Shown: in pieces, positions 21,497-32,261 of the stretch
Layout: each line of letters opens with the position of its first letter
How positions within the stretch are numbered: the first letter of the stretch is position 1
Source of the DNA: Prorocentrum cordatum
Taxonomy: Eukaryota; Sar; Dinophyceae; Prorocentrales; Prorocentraceae
NCBI GenBank assembly: GCA_963575745.1
Contig: CAUYUJ010021059.1
Span: forward strand, 457,584-521,583
Length of the DNA: 64,000 bases
Direction of reading: 5' to 3'
Made by a program: the position numbers and the translations under genes
Notes under the pieces: generated by a model
Database searches by the model: none
Seen by the model: the letters and a program-made list of their open reading frames with translations, nothing else
Told to the model about the DNA's origin: nothing

Positions 21497-21695
21497 TCAG
21501 TAGGCGTCGGCCCCGTCGGCCTCAGCGAGGCCCATGAAGTTTGCATCCTGTGCGACGGTCTTCTTACGCTGTATGATAGGCTGCCGGTGCGTGAAACCCG
21601 ACACCTCGAAGCGTCTCGAAAGGGCTTCGATTTGTGTGAGGTTTAGCTTTGAGTCGAACGAATGGTCGGCGATCAGCAGCTCAAACTGAGACCAC
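21497..21695 (-). CDS. Possible terminal exon, unidentified (minus strand)
   Basis: The minus frame contains FELLIADHSFDSKLNLTQIE, then ALSRRFEVSGFTHRQPIIQR and ANFMGLAEADGADAY before a stop. The residue mix is protein-like and less biased than the surroundings. A minus-strand acceptor GGTCTCAG precedes the TTTGAGCTG start. The plus strand is also partly open, no family was recognised, and no partner exon was found, so the call is tentative. Confidence 0.3.
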
Positions 21696-21940
21696 ACGCA
21701 AGGCCGACTCTCCCGCGTAACGGTCGTTACCCGGGCCAAGCGCCGTCCCACCCACCCTCGGGTAACGATCATGGTCCTACACGGAGCGGGTGGGCGGGGG
21801 CTTGAACCCTATTCTCACATGCTGGTGCTCGCGCGCATATTTTGGCGATCGCAGCGCGCCCCCGCCCCGTCGTGCCCCACCCCGCCCAAGCGTTACCGTC
21901 ACCCGGGGCCTTAACATTCCCCCCCCCTCCTCCCCCAGGC

Positions 21941-22015
21941 AACGATCGCTATCGTGGGGGCGTTGATTCAGAAATTTGCCCAGGAGGCTTCATACACTGG
22001 AGAATTTCTTATGTG
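21941..22015 (+). CDS. Possible C-terminal exon of a membrane protein
   Basis: A pyrimidine tract ending CCTCCTCCCCCAG (to 21940) precedes a short frame reading ATIAIVGALIQKFAQEASYT, then GEFLM and TGA. This resembles a final transmembrane helix with a short polar end; the light-harvesting (chlorophyll-binding) superfamily ends in a comparable way, but the match is by eye only. GG(T/C)AACGATC occurs at 21763 and 21939, as expected for an intron flanked by a direct repeat. The upstream exon was not identified. Confidence 0.3.
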
Positions 22016-22169
22016 AGAAGGGCGGCGGTGATATCCATGGCCGAGCCTCAATTGGCGTTTCACCGGCTTTCGGACCCTGGATTCCTTCTCCATGGGCTCC
22101 TTATTCAAAATGCCCTCACCGTACCCGAAACAATGTTAGCCAGCGTGGACCTTCAACAGTGAAATGTTA

Positions 22170-22260
22170 CAGTCTGTGCGGTGCAGTCTAGGTGGTGCAA
22201 TCTATATGTTTCAATCTAGGTGGCACAATCTGTGTGGCGCAATCTATGTGGCGTAAAGCA
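22170..22260 (+). repeat. Short ~17-18-bp repeat
   Basis: GGTGGTGCAATCTATATG, GGTGGCACAATCTGTGTG and GCGCAATCTATGTGG follow each other just upstream of the CAATGCAAAG array. Confidence 0.7.
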
Positions 22261-22890
22261 ATGCAACGCACTGCAAAACAATGCGGTTGCAATGCGGTTG
22301 CAATGAAAAGCAATGCAATGGAGGACAAAGCAAACCAATTAAAAGCAAAACAAAGCAATACGACGCATTGCTAAGCAGTTCACAGCAATACACATCAAGT
22401 CAACGCAATGCACAGAAAAAGCAAAGCCATGCAACACCATGCAAACCAATGCAACAACATGCAAGCAAAACAAAGCACTACAATGCCATGCACAGCAATG
22501 CAACGCAACGCAGCTCAATGTAAACAAATGCTAAGCAATGCAACGCAATGCAAAGCAAAGCAGTGCACAGCAATCCAAAACAATGTAGCGCAATGCAGTT
22601 CAATGCAACAAATGCAGACCAATGTAAAGCAAAGCAGCGCAATGCAAAGCAACACATCGCAATGCACAGCAATGCAAAGCAATGCAAAACAATGCCACCT
22701 AATGGAACGCAATGCACAGCAATGCACATGCAAATCAATACAAAGCAATGCAAATCAATGCAATGCAATGTAACGAACTGTAAAGCAACGGAATGTAATG
22801 CGATTGTAACGCAATGCAAATCAACGCAGACTCAGCAATACAAATCAATGGAATGCAGTGCAAAGTAACGCAAAGTTATGCAAAGTAACG
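22240..22890 (+). repeat. CAATGCAAAG-type 10-bp periodic repeat
   Basis: About 650 bp of degenerate five- and ten-base words (GCAATGCAAA, GCAATGCAAC, GCACAGCAAT). It is A-rich and strongly strand-asymmetric (almost no T outside ATG), in sharp contrast to the GC-rich flanks. The frames rich in Cys/His/Leu (minus) or Asn/Gln/Met (plus) are repeat artefacts. Confidence 0.9.
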
Positions 22891-23450
22891 CAGGCCCAGA
22901 CATTGACGCGGCGGCGACGGCGACCACAGCCGCCAGACCGACGGGCAGGCCCAGTCTCTTAGGAAAGGAGTAAGAGCCCCTGGGTGCAAGCACTGTTTGG
23001 GGCATGCAGAAAAACAATACAGTCGAATCCGGTGGTAAGGATGGGCAACCTTCCCAAGGGTACCCCTTGCATCCTTGCCTCTTCGGTCCATCCTTAACCC
23101 CTTCCGATGGCCAGCCCCGCTCGAAAAGCTTCGACCTGGGCGTCCAGGGGCTTGGGCCCTTCTCGCGCCCTCCTGCCATCAGCTCTGACTGTCTGCTCGC
23201 CCCCCCCTCCTCGAGGCCCAGGAGGGCCCGTCGCCCCGGCCCCCCGCCGCGCCAGGCCAGCAGCTGGATCCCGGCGCCGCGGGAGCCGGCCGCCGCCGAC
23301 CTCGCGGCCAGCCCCGGTGTCGGCAGGGACAGCTGCGCTTCGGGGGGCTTCCGCTGCGGTCGCCGCGGCCGCCCTCCGCCCGCCCGCCGGTCGCCGTCGG
23401 ATCTCCCCTGAGATCTCAGACCCCCTCGCGGCACGAGAAAGTGCGACGGA
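22890..23450. other. GC-rich unassigned DNA
   Basis: Very GC-rich (for example GGCCCCCCGCCGCGCCAGGC). Open in several frames only because stop codons are rare. No domain was recognised. Confidence 0.4.
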
Positions 23451-23454
23451 AAGC

Positions 23455-24900
23455 GCTTCTCCGTGTTCGGCCTCTGGGGGCCCTCATCGGGCCTCGGGAC
23501 CGCCAAGAAACTAGAGATTCAGGATGAAGCACCAGTCAGGGGAAGGATCGGGGCCTCTGGGAGTGGACGTCATGAAGAAATCATGACCTCGGGGGTTTGG
23601 GACCTCCGTCGGGTCTCTTTAGATCCTGGCGTCGCGTTTCTTTGGAGCTGGGCGTTTTGCCGGGGACAAGAAGGTACCAATACCGCTACTCCTGGACCTC
23701 TCCCAGGGTGAGTTCTGACCGCCCGCGAAGGCCCCGCTGGTGGAACGCAGCTCGCGGACACCTGCGAGGCATGCCAGACCTCCACGCTCGTTGCCTCACA
23801 GCGGGGCCCCAGAGCTCGTCCATGGAGGCCTGCGCGGCGGAGGTCTTGACACCGCCTCCGCCGCCGCTGGGCGTTTGCGCCTTACTTCTGGCCCTAGGAC
23901 CCTCTCAGATCGATCCGGCTCGACAAATGGCACAGAAGCGTGAGGTCCAGGGTTCCGATCACGTTTGTTGTGATCATGTCGCGTCGTCGGATGTCGGGGT
24001 CGGACTAAGTGACTTCAATCTGGATGATCGTCCTCGATTTCAGCCTTCGAAGGCCGTTTTCGGGCCCCGGGGCCATCAAAAGTGAGCCGAGGGCGAACAC
24101 GTGGCCCCAGGGATGTGGTCGGGAGCTCGGGGACCGCGGACTGGAAAAAGCCGCGTCGGAGGATATATGCGAATACACTCGTCGTTGCCGTCGTCGTCCC
24201 CTGACCTCCGACGCATTGGAACATCACAGCGGTTTGGCTCTCTGGGGGCCCCCGCGTTGCCCCGGGGCCGTCGCAAAACTCTTCGGGATCGAAAGACAGC
24301 TTTGCGTCTCCCAAAGTTCTTGGCCCCCTCCTTATGCGGCATGTTTCAAGTCAGATCAAACCTGTCTGCGGCACGTTTCGAGTCGGATCGACCTGTAATG
24401 GTCCCGGGGCCCGAAACCGAGCGAAAACACGCAGAGTCAAGCAATTACAGCGCTCAGCGCTCAGGCCCAGGCACCCGCCGCAGAGTGTCGTGGTCACGCG
24501 GGGTCCGCGGGCCTTGGCATCCCGTGAGATCTGACGACGCAGAAATGCAACGTGAACAAACACGGCAGGAGCCCCAGACCCCATATTTCTGCTGCACTGT
24601 CCGAGACGCATCGATATGCGAGGGTCTCAGGCATCGAAAATATGCGAAAACGCCCGACTCGAACATTTTGCGACGTCAGGATCCCAGGCCCAGACATCGG
24701 CGTCTTGATTTTTTCGAGGCCCCTGACCTCTCGACCACTTCCCTGGGACTGTTGTGTCATCTCGAGCTGTTTTTTGATAGTCCCGAGGGCCGGCAAGGGC
24801 TCCGAGAGGCCGAAAGCCACGAACAGCCTCCGTCCCGATTTGCTCGAGACGCCAGATGTCTGGGGGTGGTTCTCCACGCCGTGTGCCGTTAGGCAGGTGG
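23455..24900. repeat. Chain of family D elements
   Basis: Several ~100-180-bp pieces share the words GGCCTCTGGGGGCCCTC, CGGGCCTCGGGACCG, TGGTCCCGGGGCCCGAAA, GTCCCGAGGGCCGGCAAGGG and GAGGCCGAAAGC. Copies are recognisable at about 23465-23600, 24000-24080, 24235-24430 and 24690-24880. They have no coding potential of their own. Confidence 0.65.
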
Positions 24901-24934
24901 GACGAAGGGGGGGCATTTTCTGATAGGGCCACGA

Positions 24935-25175
24935 AACGTGTGACATGTGTGCCGACATGGGCTGCGGCCCCGTGTGTTCCCCGCCCCTTGGGGCTTCGGT
25001 GGAGCTCCCTGTGGGGCCACGAACACTGTGAGGGGCGTGCTAGCATGTGCGCGAGGAGTGTAGAGGCAGGGATTGGGACGAGGGAGGCGGGGGAGTGGGA
25101 GGAGGAGGAGGAAGGAGGAACGCGGGTGCTGTCTCTTCAAAACGAGGGCCCAGCAACCCCTAATGGTTGGGACAA
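24935..25175 (-). repeat. Inverted composite A fragment
   Basis: One to two family A units in minus orientation (GGTGGAGCTCCCTGTGGGGC at 25009), a GGA tract (25090-25125) and an S-right module in reverse (GCTGTCTCTTCAAAACGAGG) at 25127-25175. No reversed S-left module precedes it, so this copy is truncated on that side. Confidence 0.75.
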
Positions 25176-25399
25176 AAATATAGAAGGAAGATGATGGACA
25201 ACTTTGGACACGAATAGCCACACGCAAATGTCGACCCCCCCCGCCAGCCCGCGGACATCCGCGATCGGACCCCCGCCGGGGAGGGGACGCGGGGCGCTCT
25301 CTCCTCAAGACGAGGACCCAACGCCTCAGGATGCGGGGAAAAGGCGACGCACGACACCGAAACGTGCACGGAGAATGGACGCTCGAGCGAAGGCAAGTT

Positions 25400-25650
25400 C
25401 TCCTGGCTCCTCCTCGCTCCCCCCCCCCCCCCCCCCCCCGGCAGGCGCGGCGGGACCCTCCCTGGGAGCTGGGGGGGGGGCCTCGGGGCGCCCCCTCGGG
25501 GCGCCCCCCAAAACGGCTGCGTTCTCGCGGGGCCTCGGCGGGGCCACGCGGGCCTCGGCCTCGGCGCGGGCCCCGGCCTCGCCGCGCCTCCTCCGCGCCG
25601 CGCGCGCGGGCTCGAACACCTTGTCGGCAGGCCGCGGGCGCGCGCCGCGC
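25400..25650. other. Extreme GC block with a C homopolymer
   Basis: An 18-19-base C run at about 25421-25439 followed by CTCGGGGCGCCCCCTCGGGG and GGCCTCGG words. Long frames here reflect composition. Confidence 0.6.
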
Positions 25651-25754
25651 CCGGCAGCCGGTTGTTGCTGGCCAAATCTAGCGGAGGAGGGCCTCCTCCT
25701 TCGCTTCGCTTCGCTCGCGGCTCAATGTCCTCGCGGGACGCAGCCGTCCAGGGC

Positions 25755-25832
25755 CTCCTCCTCCTCCTCCTCCTCCTCCTCCTCCTCCTCCTCCTCCTCC
25801 TCCTCCTCCTCCTCCTCCTCCTCCTCCTCGGT
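25755..25832 (+). repeat. (CTC)n microsatellite
   Basis: About 25 uninterrupted CTC triplets. It produces poly-leucine or poly-serine frames on the plus strand and was not called as coding. Confidence 0.95.
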
Positions 25833-25978
25833 CGTCTCGAGCAGCTCGGGGCTCAGGAGACGAGGGTCAGTGCGAACTCGAGCAGGGGATCGACTACAGA
25901 GCTGGTCTACCCCAGACTTGTTTGTTCTGTCAAATCTACGACCGTTGATCTACCAGCATGCTGCGTATGTCTTCGCAG

Positions 25979-26095
25979 ATTCGACGAGCAATTCAGTCCA
26001 GCAGTCCAGACCGCGAGGGCGCGGATGAGGATACGTTCGCCACTCGTGAGAAGCTGTCTCGACTGGCCCTCCTCGAAACTCATGCTGCGTGTCCC
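25979..26095 (+). CDS. Possible exon upstream of the helicase
   Basis: In one plus frame an in-phase ATG at 25959 is followed by IRRAIQSSSPDREGADEDTF and ATREKLSRLALLETHAAC, a charged helical-looking stretch. A possible acceptor, TCTTCGCAG, ends at 25979. It stops at the border of a family D element (CCCTCCCTGAGATCTGACGC, 26112), as the confirmed exons near 47 kb do. A join to the helicase frame could not be proved. Confidence 0.3.
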
Positions 26096-26479
26096 CGCTC
26101 GCCGCTCCGCGGGCCCCTCCCTGAGATCTGACGCTGCAGAGGAAACTACAGCGTGGCAACACATCACGGCAGGAACCCCGAACTGCGCCATTCCTCGAGC
26201 CCCATCGACTCGTGAGGGCCCTGGGCCCCGCGACTGGGCGAAACGGCCCGTTGTGGAAAAACTGCAGCGACAGGACCTCAGGGCTCCTCCGGCGCGGCGC
26301 CCGCGGGCCGCGCGCGGCGCCCCGCGCGCGCCGGGCCCGATGAGCGCGGCGCGCGGCATCGCCCGGCTGCCCTGCGCGGGGCGCTGCTGTGCTGTTGCTG
26401 CTGCCACCTCGCGGCCGCCAGGAGGTGCCCTCGGAGGAGGGCAGTCCCGAGGGGAGGAGGACGTACCCATGCCGCTGTC

Positions 26480-26680
26480 TTCCCTCGTCTTTCCCCTTTC
26501 GAGCCTCCAGGGAGGCCCTGGTCGCCATCGCTGGATTCACTTCGAAATTCTGGTCAGAATGCACCCCGAGAGAGGTCTGGGGAGTAACGGTATCGGTACC
26601 TTTCGCTCTCCCAAAGTCCTGACCCCCCAGACATGCTCGCGTTTTGACAACATTCATGACGCTTCGCGTATCCCCACCAG
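26480..26680 (+). repeat. Family D element ending at a CCCCACCAG acceptor
   Basis: TCCAGGGAGGCCCTGGTCGC, TCGCTGGATTCACTTCGAAA and AGAGGTCTGGGGAGTAACGG match, in order, the element at 46780-46912 that ends at a splice acceptor. It is followed by TGACGCTTCGCGTATCCCCA and CCAG at 26677-26680, the proposed start of the helicase coding block. Confidence 0.6.
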
Positions 26681-29500
26681 TGATACCGCGGCCAAGGCCA
26701 TCGTGCAGATGTTCTCCGTGCCAGCGGAACGCCCTGGAGCCCAGTTCCGTCTGCATGTCCCCCTGGGGAAAATCTCAGAAAGAGTTAACCTGCTAAAACA
26801 CTGGGAGCAGGACCTACGACAGAGGGGGATCACTCTGACCAGACTGGCACGGACGGAGACCATGGCCCCCACGGAGACGACATGGGACGGCTCAGTAAAG
26901 GCCAGAACCGATATGGCACGCAAGAAGAGCTGTGCCGTGGAGGTGGCGGTAACCCCCACGCACGAGCTGTCGGTTTGCCGCACGCTCGATAAATACCAGC
27001 TTCGCCAGGCGTTCCCCCCCCAGGACGGGAAGACAATCCTACACCTGCAATGGCCAAGTGAATTCCGGCTGTCGCTCAAGGGAATGGACGGGGGACAGGA
27101 CTCGCAGTCACGGGCGCTGCTCCTCAGCCTCACCAATCCGACAGAGGACCAGGTCGCCTCCCTCAGGCTCGTGTGGCCCCCGGAATTTGGTGGCCACATC
27201 CCCAGCAATGAGTGCGTCGTAATGGAGCTTAGGGAAGGCACAAGGTATCCCACCAACCAGGCCCTGGCATGGTGCGACTCCAAGCAGGCAGAGGAGCTTC
27301 TGGCTCTCGGCAAGGAATCAAACGCAGGCAACAAGGGAGAAGTCCTGTTCCGACTGGACAGAGCGCCGTCGAAGCTGCAGTACTGGAGAATCTACCAGGC
27401 CATCAGCGAGATCTACAAGCTGCAGCAGGCATCGGACGAATTGGTGGGCTCTCCACTGGATGTGATAACGTTCTACCTCAATCTGCGGACCACCCAACGG
27501 AGAGACAGGCTAAGGGCCAACGAAGTGGAGAATACGAGGGCATGCAGCATTTCCCTCCTGGCAAGGGCGAGGGCCACCCTTGGGAGCAGAGGGCAGTGCC
27601 TACCGGGCGTAGCGGCGGTGGAAGATACGAGGCTGCAGCATCACAGCAAGGCGCAAACAGTCACACCGTTCACGGACGATGAGGTTGATGGATCTACCGT
27701 GCAGGTCCTCCAACGAGTGCGCAACCTTCCTCCCATTGACAGCCTCAACGACGCCGCCAGACGGCACCGACTAAACGAGAACGCGGCCAAAGCACTGACC
27801 GCCACCATCCTACACCACGTGACGATTGTACATGGACCCCCAGGGACTGGCAAGACTCTATTCACGGTGGCCACCATGGACGCATGGGCTAGTTCACTTC
27901 CTGCGAGGCAGTCGGTGGCCCTCACAGCCGGATCGAATACGGCAGCCGATCAGCCCGCTATCGGGCTCGGGATTGCGCACAAGGAGAACAGGCTGGCTGG
28001 TGAGACCGGCTTTCCCAACAGGTGTGTCAGGCTCGCGAAGGGCGCCAGAGTGGCGCCGGAGATTGCGTCCCTGACCCCAGTGGGACACTGTCAGAGGACC
28101 CACGACCGCCCTCCCAAGCAGAATGGGCCGTCCAAGGAGCTCCTATCCTTCCGCTCTCAGCTACTAAGCGACGCCAAGCTGGTTATCGCTACCCACGAGG
28201 CGGCTGAGTCGCTCAAGCTGGTGCCAACGGCTCTGCTCATCATCGACGAGGCGGGACAGGCCCACGAACTCATGGCGGCAATGTCCCTCGTCAATGTCAT
28301 ACGGTCGGGAGGACACCTGCTACTGGTTGGTGACCCCAGGCAGCTACCCCACACGGTTCTCTCCAGGAAGGCGGCGGATAGGGGGCTGTGTCTCTCCATA
28401 TTCGACAAGCTGTGCAATGCACTAGGCGGGGATAACCCTGCAGTGGTACAACTGAACCTATGCTACCGCATGCATCCTCTTCTCCTTTCGTGGCCGAACG
28501 CGGCCTTCTACAACAGGGCTATTCGGACAGGGCTCACCAATCCACTGGCGCAGAGACCTATCGTGGAAGGACTACCGTGGCAGCAGGTACGACCCTGGGG
28601 GTTCTGGGCGCTGGCTGAATCGGCCAATGCCACCACAGGCGACATGGAGATGTTACTACGGGACCTTCAACCCCCACCGCAGCCCTCTGACGAAAGGCGC
28701 CGGTTTCTCCTGATCGACAACCCCTCAGTCGAGGTCACCTCCGATCTTCATTCTGGCTACGCAAACATCACAGAGGCCGCGCAGACGGTGGGCGTGGCGA
28801 GGGCCCTCATGCCTGCCATGGAAAAAGGGGCCACAGTCCTGGTCGTGGTAGGCTACCAACTTCAGTGCGCGGTGCTCGAAAAGGGCTGGCCCCAGTCAGG
28901 TCGCAGCATCATCGGCTCCCTCGGGCAGGCTAGGAACAAGGATAAAGGAGATGGCAAAGGCGAGTTTAGAGGGCCATGCGACCCCCCTCTCCACCCCCGG
29001 GACCAGCGAGGACACGAACATGTCTTCGAGCAATGGAGCTCCCCATCCAACGGCATGACTCCAGCCAGGGCGGTGAGGCAGACATCGTGATCTACCTGAC
29101 CACGCGGTCCAACTACTTCCACGACTAGGGTTTCATGGGCAATCCCAATAGGGCCAATGTCGCTATCACGCGTGCCAAGTCACACGTGATCATAATCGGG
29201 GATGGAAGAGTGTTCGGCACGGCCGCGGGATCGCACCTCAGGGAGCTCTCGGAATATGGGGGGATGGCCGGGCTCTGGATCCGCTTCCACGAGGGCGACC
29301 TGGGCAACCGGACCACCCTACACTGTGACGAGGGTTTCGACCCCATCAGGGACCTGGAGTCTTGGATCCCAGCTGCTCCCACACATGACGGGGACGACAG
29401 TGTAAAAGGGCTGGGCGACGCCATCAGGAAGGCCAAGGCCAAATTGGAGAGCTCGTTCACGGACCGCATCGCAACACCACTGGATGAGCAGTTCTCGTGG
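26681..29500 (+). CDS. UPF1/DNA2-like superfamily 1 helicase, frame-broken
   Basis: An ATP-dependent nucleic-acid helicase of the UPF1/DNA2/ZNFX1 (AAA_11/AAA_12) type. Motifs in order: NENAAKALT (Q-like, about 27778); GPPGTGKT, Walker A, 27834-27857; LLIIDEAGQ, Walker B, about 28236-28259; VGDPRQLP, motif III, about 28328; LNLCYRMHP, about 28452-28478; SQGGEADIVI, motif V, about 29063-29092; NPNRANVAITRAK, motif VI, 29141-29179. About 380 residues of unrecognised N-terminal sequence precede the Q motif. Motifs I to IV share one frame; V and VI lie in another, so a shift falls between about 28900 and 29050. An in-frame TAG at 29126-29128 separates V from VI, where relatives have an ordinary codon. 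No introns are evident. It is either a decaying retro-derived or mobile copy, or a real gene with assembly indels. The start at 26681 follows the CCACCAG acceptor; no initiator ATG is assigned. Confidence 0.85.
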
Positions 29501-30610
29501 GCGAAGCTTGGGGCGCCCTCTCGGACAGCATCAAGGCGCTGGTCGAAGACCCACTCATGGGCATCCTGCTGTACACCGTCTCCGGACTACACCCCCGCCA
29601 ATGGCACATGGGGGCCACACCCAGGCAGCCAGGCAATCTAGACAGGAAAGCATGGAGCCATCCGCGTTACTGCTTTGACGTGGAAGTCGGGATCGACGCG
29701 AGCAACGTAGTATACAACCTCACGTGGGCGGCCATCGTCTGGTCCTTCGGGCTCGGCGCGCCATGGAACGACAAGCAGTTTGGGGTCGCGTGCGAGTCGC
29801 TCCCACCACTACCCCACATGGTGGGCTCCAACCGGGCCCCCAAGAGGAAAAGTCACTGCACCCCCCGTGAGACGCTCCAACAGTTTCCAGCGGCATGGAG
29901 CTTTACTACCTGCAAGTGCCGTCGGCACAGGTTGCATTCAGGTATGGAGAACCTGAACGCCTTGTTCAAGCACGAGGGGATCGATACGGAGCTCACAGAC
30001 GCGCTTGTCAGTGCTGGCGGACAGCCGCTCTCCCCCCACGCACTCAGAGTACTACTGGTGGTCATGATGCTGCAGTTGCGTGAGCCCCGGGCCACGCTAT
30101 GGCCCTTCCCGAACCCCGAGGTCACCGGGGACATTTTCGAAGCAATGATGGGCCTGTGCCTCCCGCGGCAGGAAGCGCGCGGAGAGTTCCGCGCGCAGTT
30201 CGCCACGACGTGGGGTTGCCAACTGGCGGACCTCGAGAATCTCCACGCCAAGCCTGCCAAAGTCATACGCCACACGAGTACCCTGGCAACTTTCGCCCAC
30301 CACCACAAGATTGCTGACAAGCACGGCTGCCCAAAGACTTGGGCAGGGATGGAGTCGCGCGATTTCATTTCGGAAGCTCCCCTGCGCGTGCTAGAGGACA
30401 TTGTGCAGCCAGCTGACGTGAACCGGTTGCACGACGGAGAGTGCCCCATCTGCCTGCTTCACACTGCGCTGGCAGGGTCGGAGATTGGGCTGGGATGCCA
30501 ACGTACCATGGAGGACTTACAGTACATAGGCGGAGGGATGGCCATCTCCAACCACCGCCTCGACGAAGACATCCCCGCCTCACCCGCCCCAGGTACTGCG
30601 CTGGTTCCCC
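29500..30610 (+). CDS. Continuation of the helicase reading unit, unrecognised
   Basis: The helicase frame (through LGDAIRKAKAKLESSFTDRI) passes to a new frame at about 29500 without a gap in protein-like sequence: GEAWGALSDSIKALVEDPLM follows, then CFDVEVGIDASNVVYNLTWA, MENLNALFKHEGIDTELTDA and HALRVLLVVMMLQLREPRAT. It ends near a possible zinc pair, DGECPICLLHTAL (about 30436). No known domain was recognised. Codon use (third-position G/C) matches the helicase part. It is interpreted as the downstream part of the same ancestral gene, displaced by a frameshift. Confidence 0.6.
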
Positions 30611-31240
30611 CCGCTGTGCACGATGGGCGCTTCAGCAGGCTACAGAAGGAAGGAGGCCACTTACAGCTGCGACGGATGCCGCAGCGGGGGGCTCCACGGC
30701 TCCGCAGGCACCTGGGAAGACGACTACGCCCGAGAGCTACTCGCCCAGAACCGCCTGCAGGCGCACACGAAGGGGAAAAACTGCAGATGGCTCTGCGAAC
30801 GCTGTTGGGTCGCCTCATTGGAAAAGAAAGGCATTTCTCTCCCTGAGCCGGACCCCGCGGAGCGCTTCAGCAAGAAGTCCATGCAGTGCTTACTGCAGGA
30901 GCACAAGCGCAGGCTACTGGACAATCGGGAGCAGAAGAGGGCAAGAACCCTCCCATCCCTGGACGGGCTCCCACTGGGGTTGCAGGAACCAAAGGACCCA
31001 GCCGCCGCGGTCTCCCTCAAGGGGCTCCTACTTCGTACGACGCGCCACTACCGCCCCACCTGCGCAGGCACCACGCTGCCACCGCGAAGGCTTTCAGACG
31101 GCAGGTTCGGTGCAGAGGCGCACCGTAGCAAATGCTACTCGGCCAAGTGCGACTTTTGCCTCCCGCACACCCCAGGTCTCGAATGGCCGGCAGGCGCACC
31201 CGCCCTGGGGTGCTTCATTTGGCGCCCTGGGGAAGGCGCC
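30605..31240 (+). CDS. Cysteine-rich segment of the same reading unit
   Basis: After another frame change the sequence reads YSCDGCRSGGLHG (CxxC at 30668-30679), a helical stretch, and CRWLCERCWVASLEKKG (CxxC at 30794-30805), then CYSAKCDFCLPHTPG (about 31132). Paired CxxC motifs suggest one or more zinc-binding modules, but the spacing fits no family recognised by eye. The stretch SKKSMQCLLQEHKRRLLDNR between them is strongly helical and charged. Confidence 0.5.
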
Positions 31241-32261
31241 GAGTGCTGTGACCGCGCAGGCCTCCCAGCGTGGCAAGCAATGCCATCGCTGTGGATCAAA
31301 AAGGCAATGGAATGCCAGCTGGGCCTGCAGGAGATGCTTGGTGCACATTTGGGACATCGCACCCAGCGCACTCAACAATGTGCTGGGCGCATGCTCCAAC
31401 GAGATCTACCCCCCCAGCCCCGTCCCCACGGCGACTAGCGAAGGCGCTGAGGATTGGGACATCTACGACATGAGTGCACGCCTGTCTCCTGTCAGCACAT
31501 CCGCAAACGAGGGCTCCTCCGCAGGCAATCCCCCCGGGCTTGGGTCACGGTCGGTGAGGGTCCCCAATGACAATGCTACATTCGGGTGCGCTCTGCCTGC
31601 GCCCCCTCCACCCAGCGCCCCCCAGCTACCCGCGCACGCGACCCTCCGCCTGGAAGGGGGGCAGTCGTACAGCCCAGTCCGCAAACTTGTGAAGTTTCTG
31701 TTGGAATGGAACCACGAGGTCTACATTCGTTGGTCGACTTTCGGCGGGGAAAGGGATGGAGAAGACAGCGATGAATCGGAATGGCCGCGCAACCAGCTGC
31801 TGAGCTTCCTCCGCTCCATCTACGGGGGCCAGATCCCCAAGCATGGACGCCCCCCGCACATTCCGCGGGACGGACATAGAACTGCCGCAGCCAATGCCAT
31901 CGCGCAGCTGGTTGGAAGGAATGAGAAGTTCCAGGGGGCCTGGCGCTCTTTCTCCGTCGCGCTCGACTGCCAAAGAGGACGAGACCCCCGACGGCAGCCG
32001 TTGGACACGCTGCACCGTTTCTTATCCCGGAGGAAGGGCGATCTCGCAGGGGGAACGCTGGAGTTCCTCGCTGGCGAGCGCAACGCCGGGAGCAGCAACG
32101 ACACTGGAGACCGCTCCCCCGCCGCTGCCTGGCGCAAGCGCCCACCAGCCTCGGACGGCCGCACCCCTGGCGATGACCTCCGCCAGCAGCCCCCAGGAGC
32201 CACAAGAGCAACCAAGGAGATAAAAGGAGGAACCATCCCCTGGCAGGGACTCCCACGGTAA
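31240..32261 (+). CDS. Zinc-ribbon-like and C-terminal segment, unrecognised
   Basis: In the next frame GKQCHRCGSKRQWNASWACR is followed by RC, giving C-x2-C-x12-C-x2-C (31281 to about 31337), a compact zinc-ribbon pattern. It is followed by an acidic/proline-rich linker and a region with LVKFLLEWNHEVYIRW and NQLLSFLRSIYGGQIPKHG. The frame stays open to TAA at 32259-32261. At about 32240 the signal passes to another frame (NPFEVDWGEDNPPDRTVSM). Confidence 0.5.

Noticed and set aside
22281-22868. Cysteine/histidine-rich minus frames over the CAATGCAAAG array
   Set aside because: The pattern LHCIAL/CFALLCIA is a translation of the 10-bp repeat, not a zinc protein.
25204-26028. Long serine-rich frame through the CTC tract
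   Set aside because: Most of it is GC-bias and microsatellite translation. Only the short 25979-26095 stretch, in a different frame, looked protein-like.
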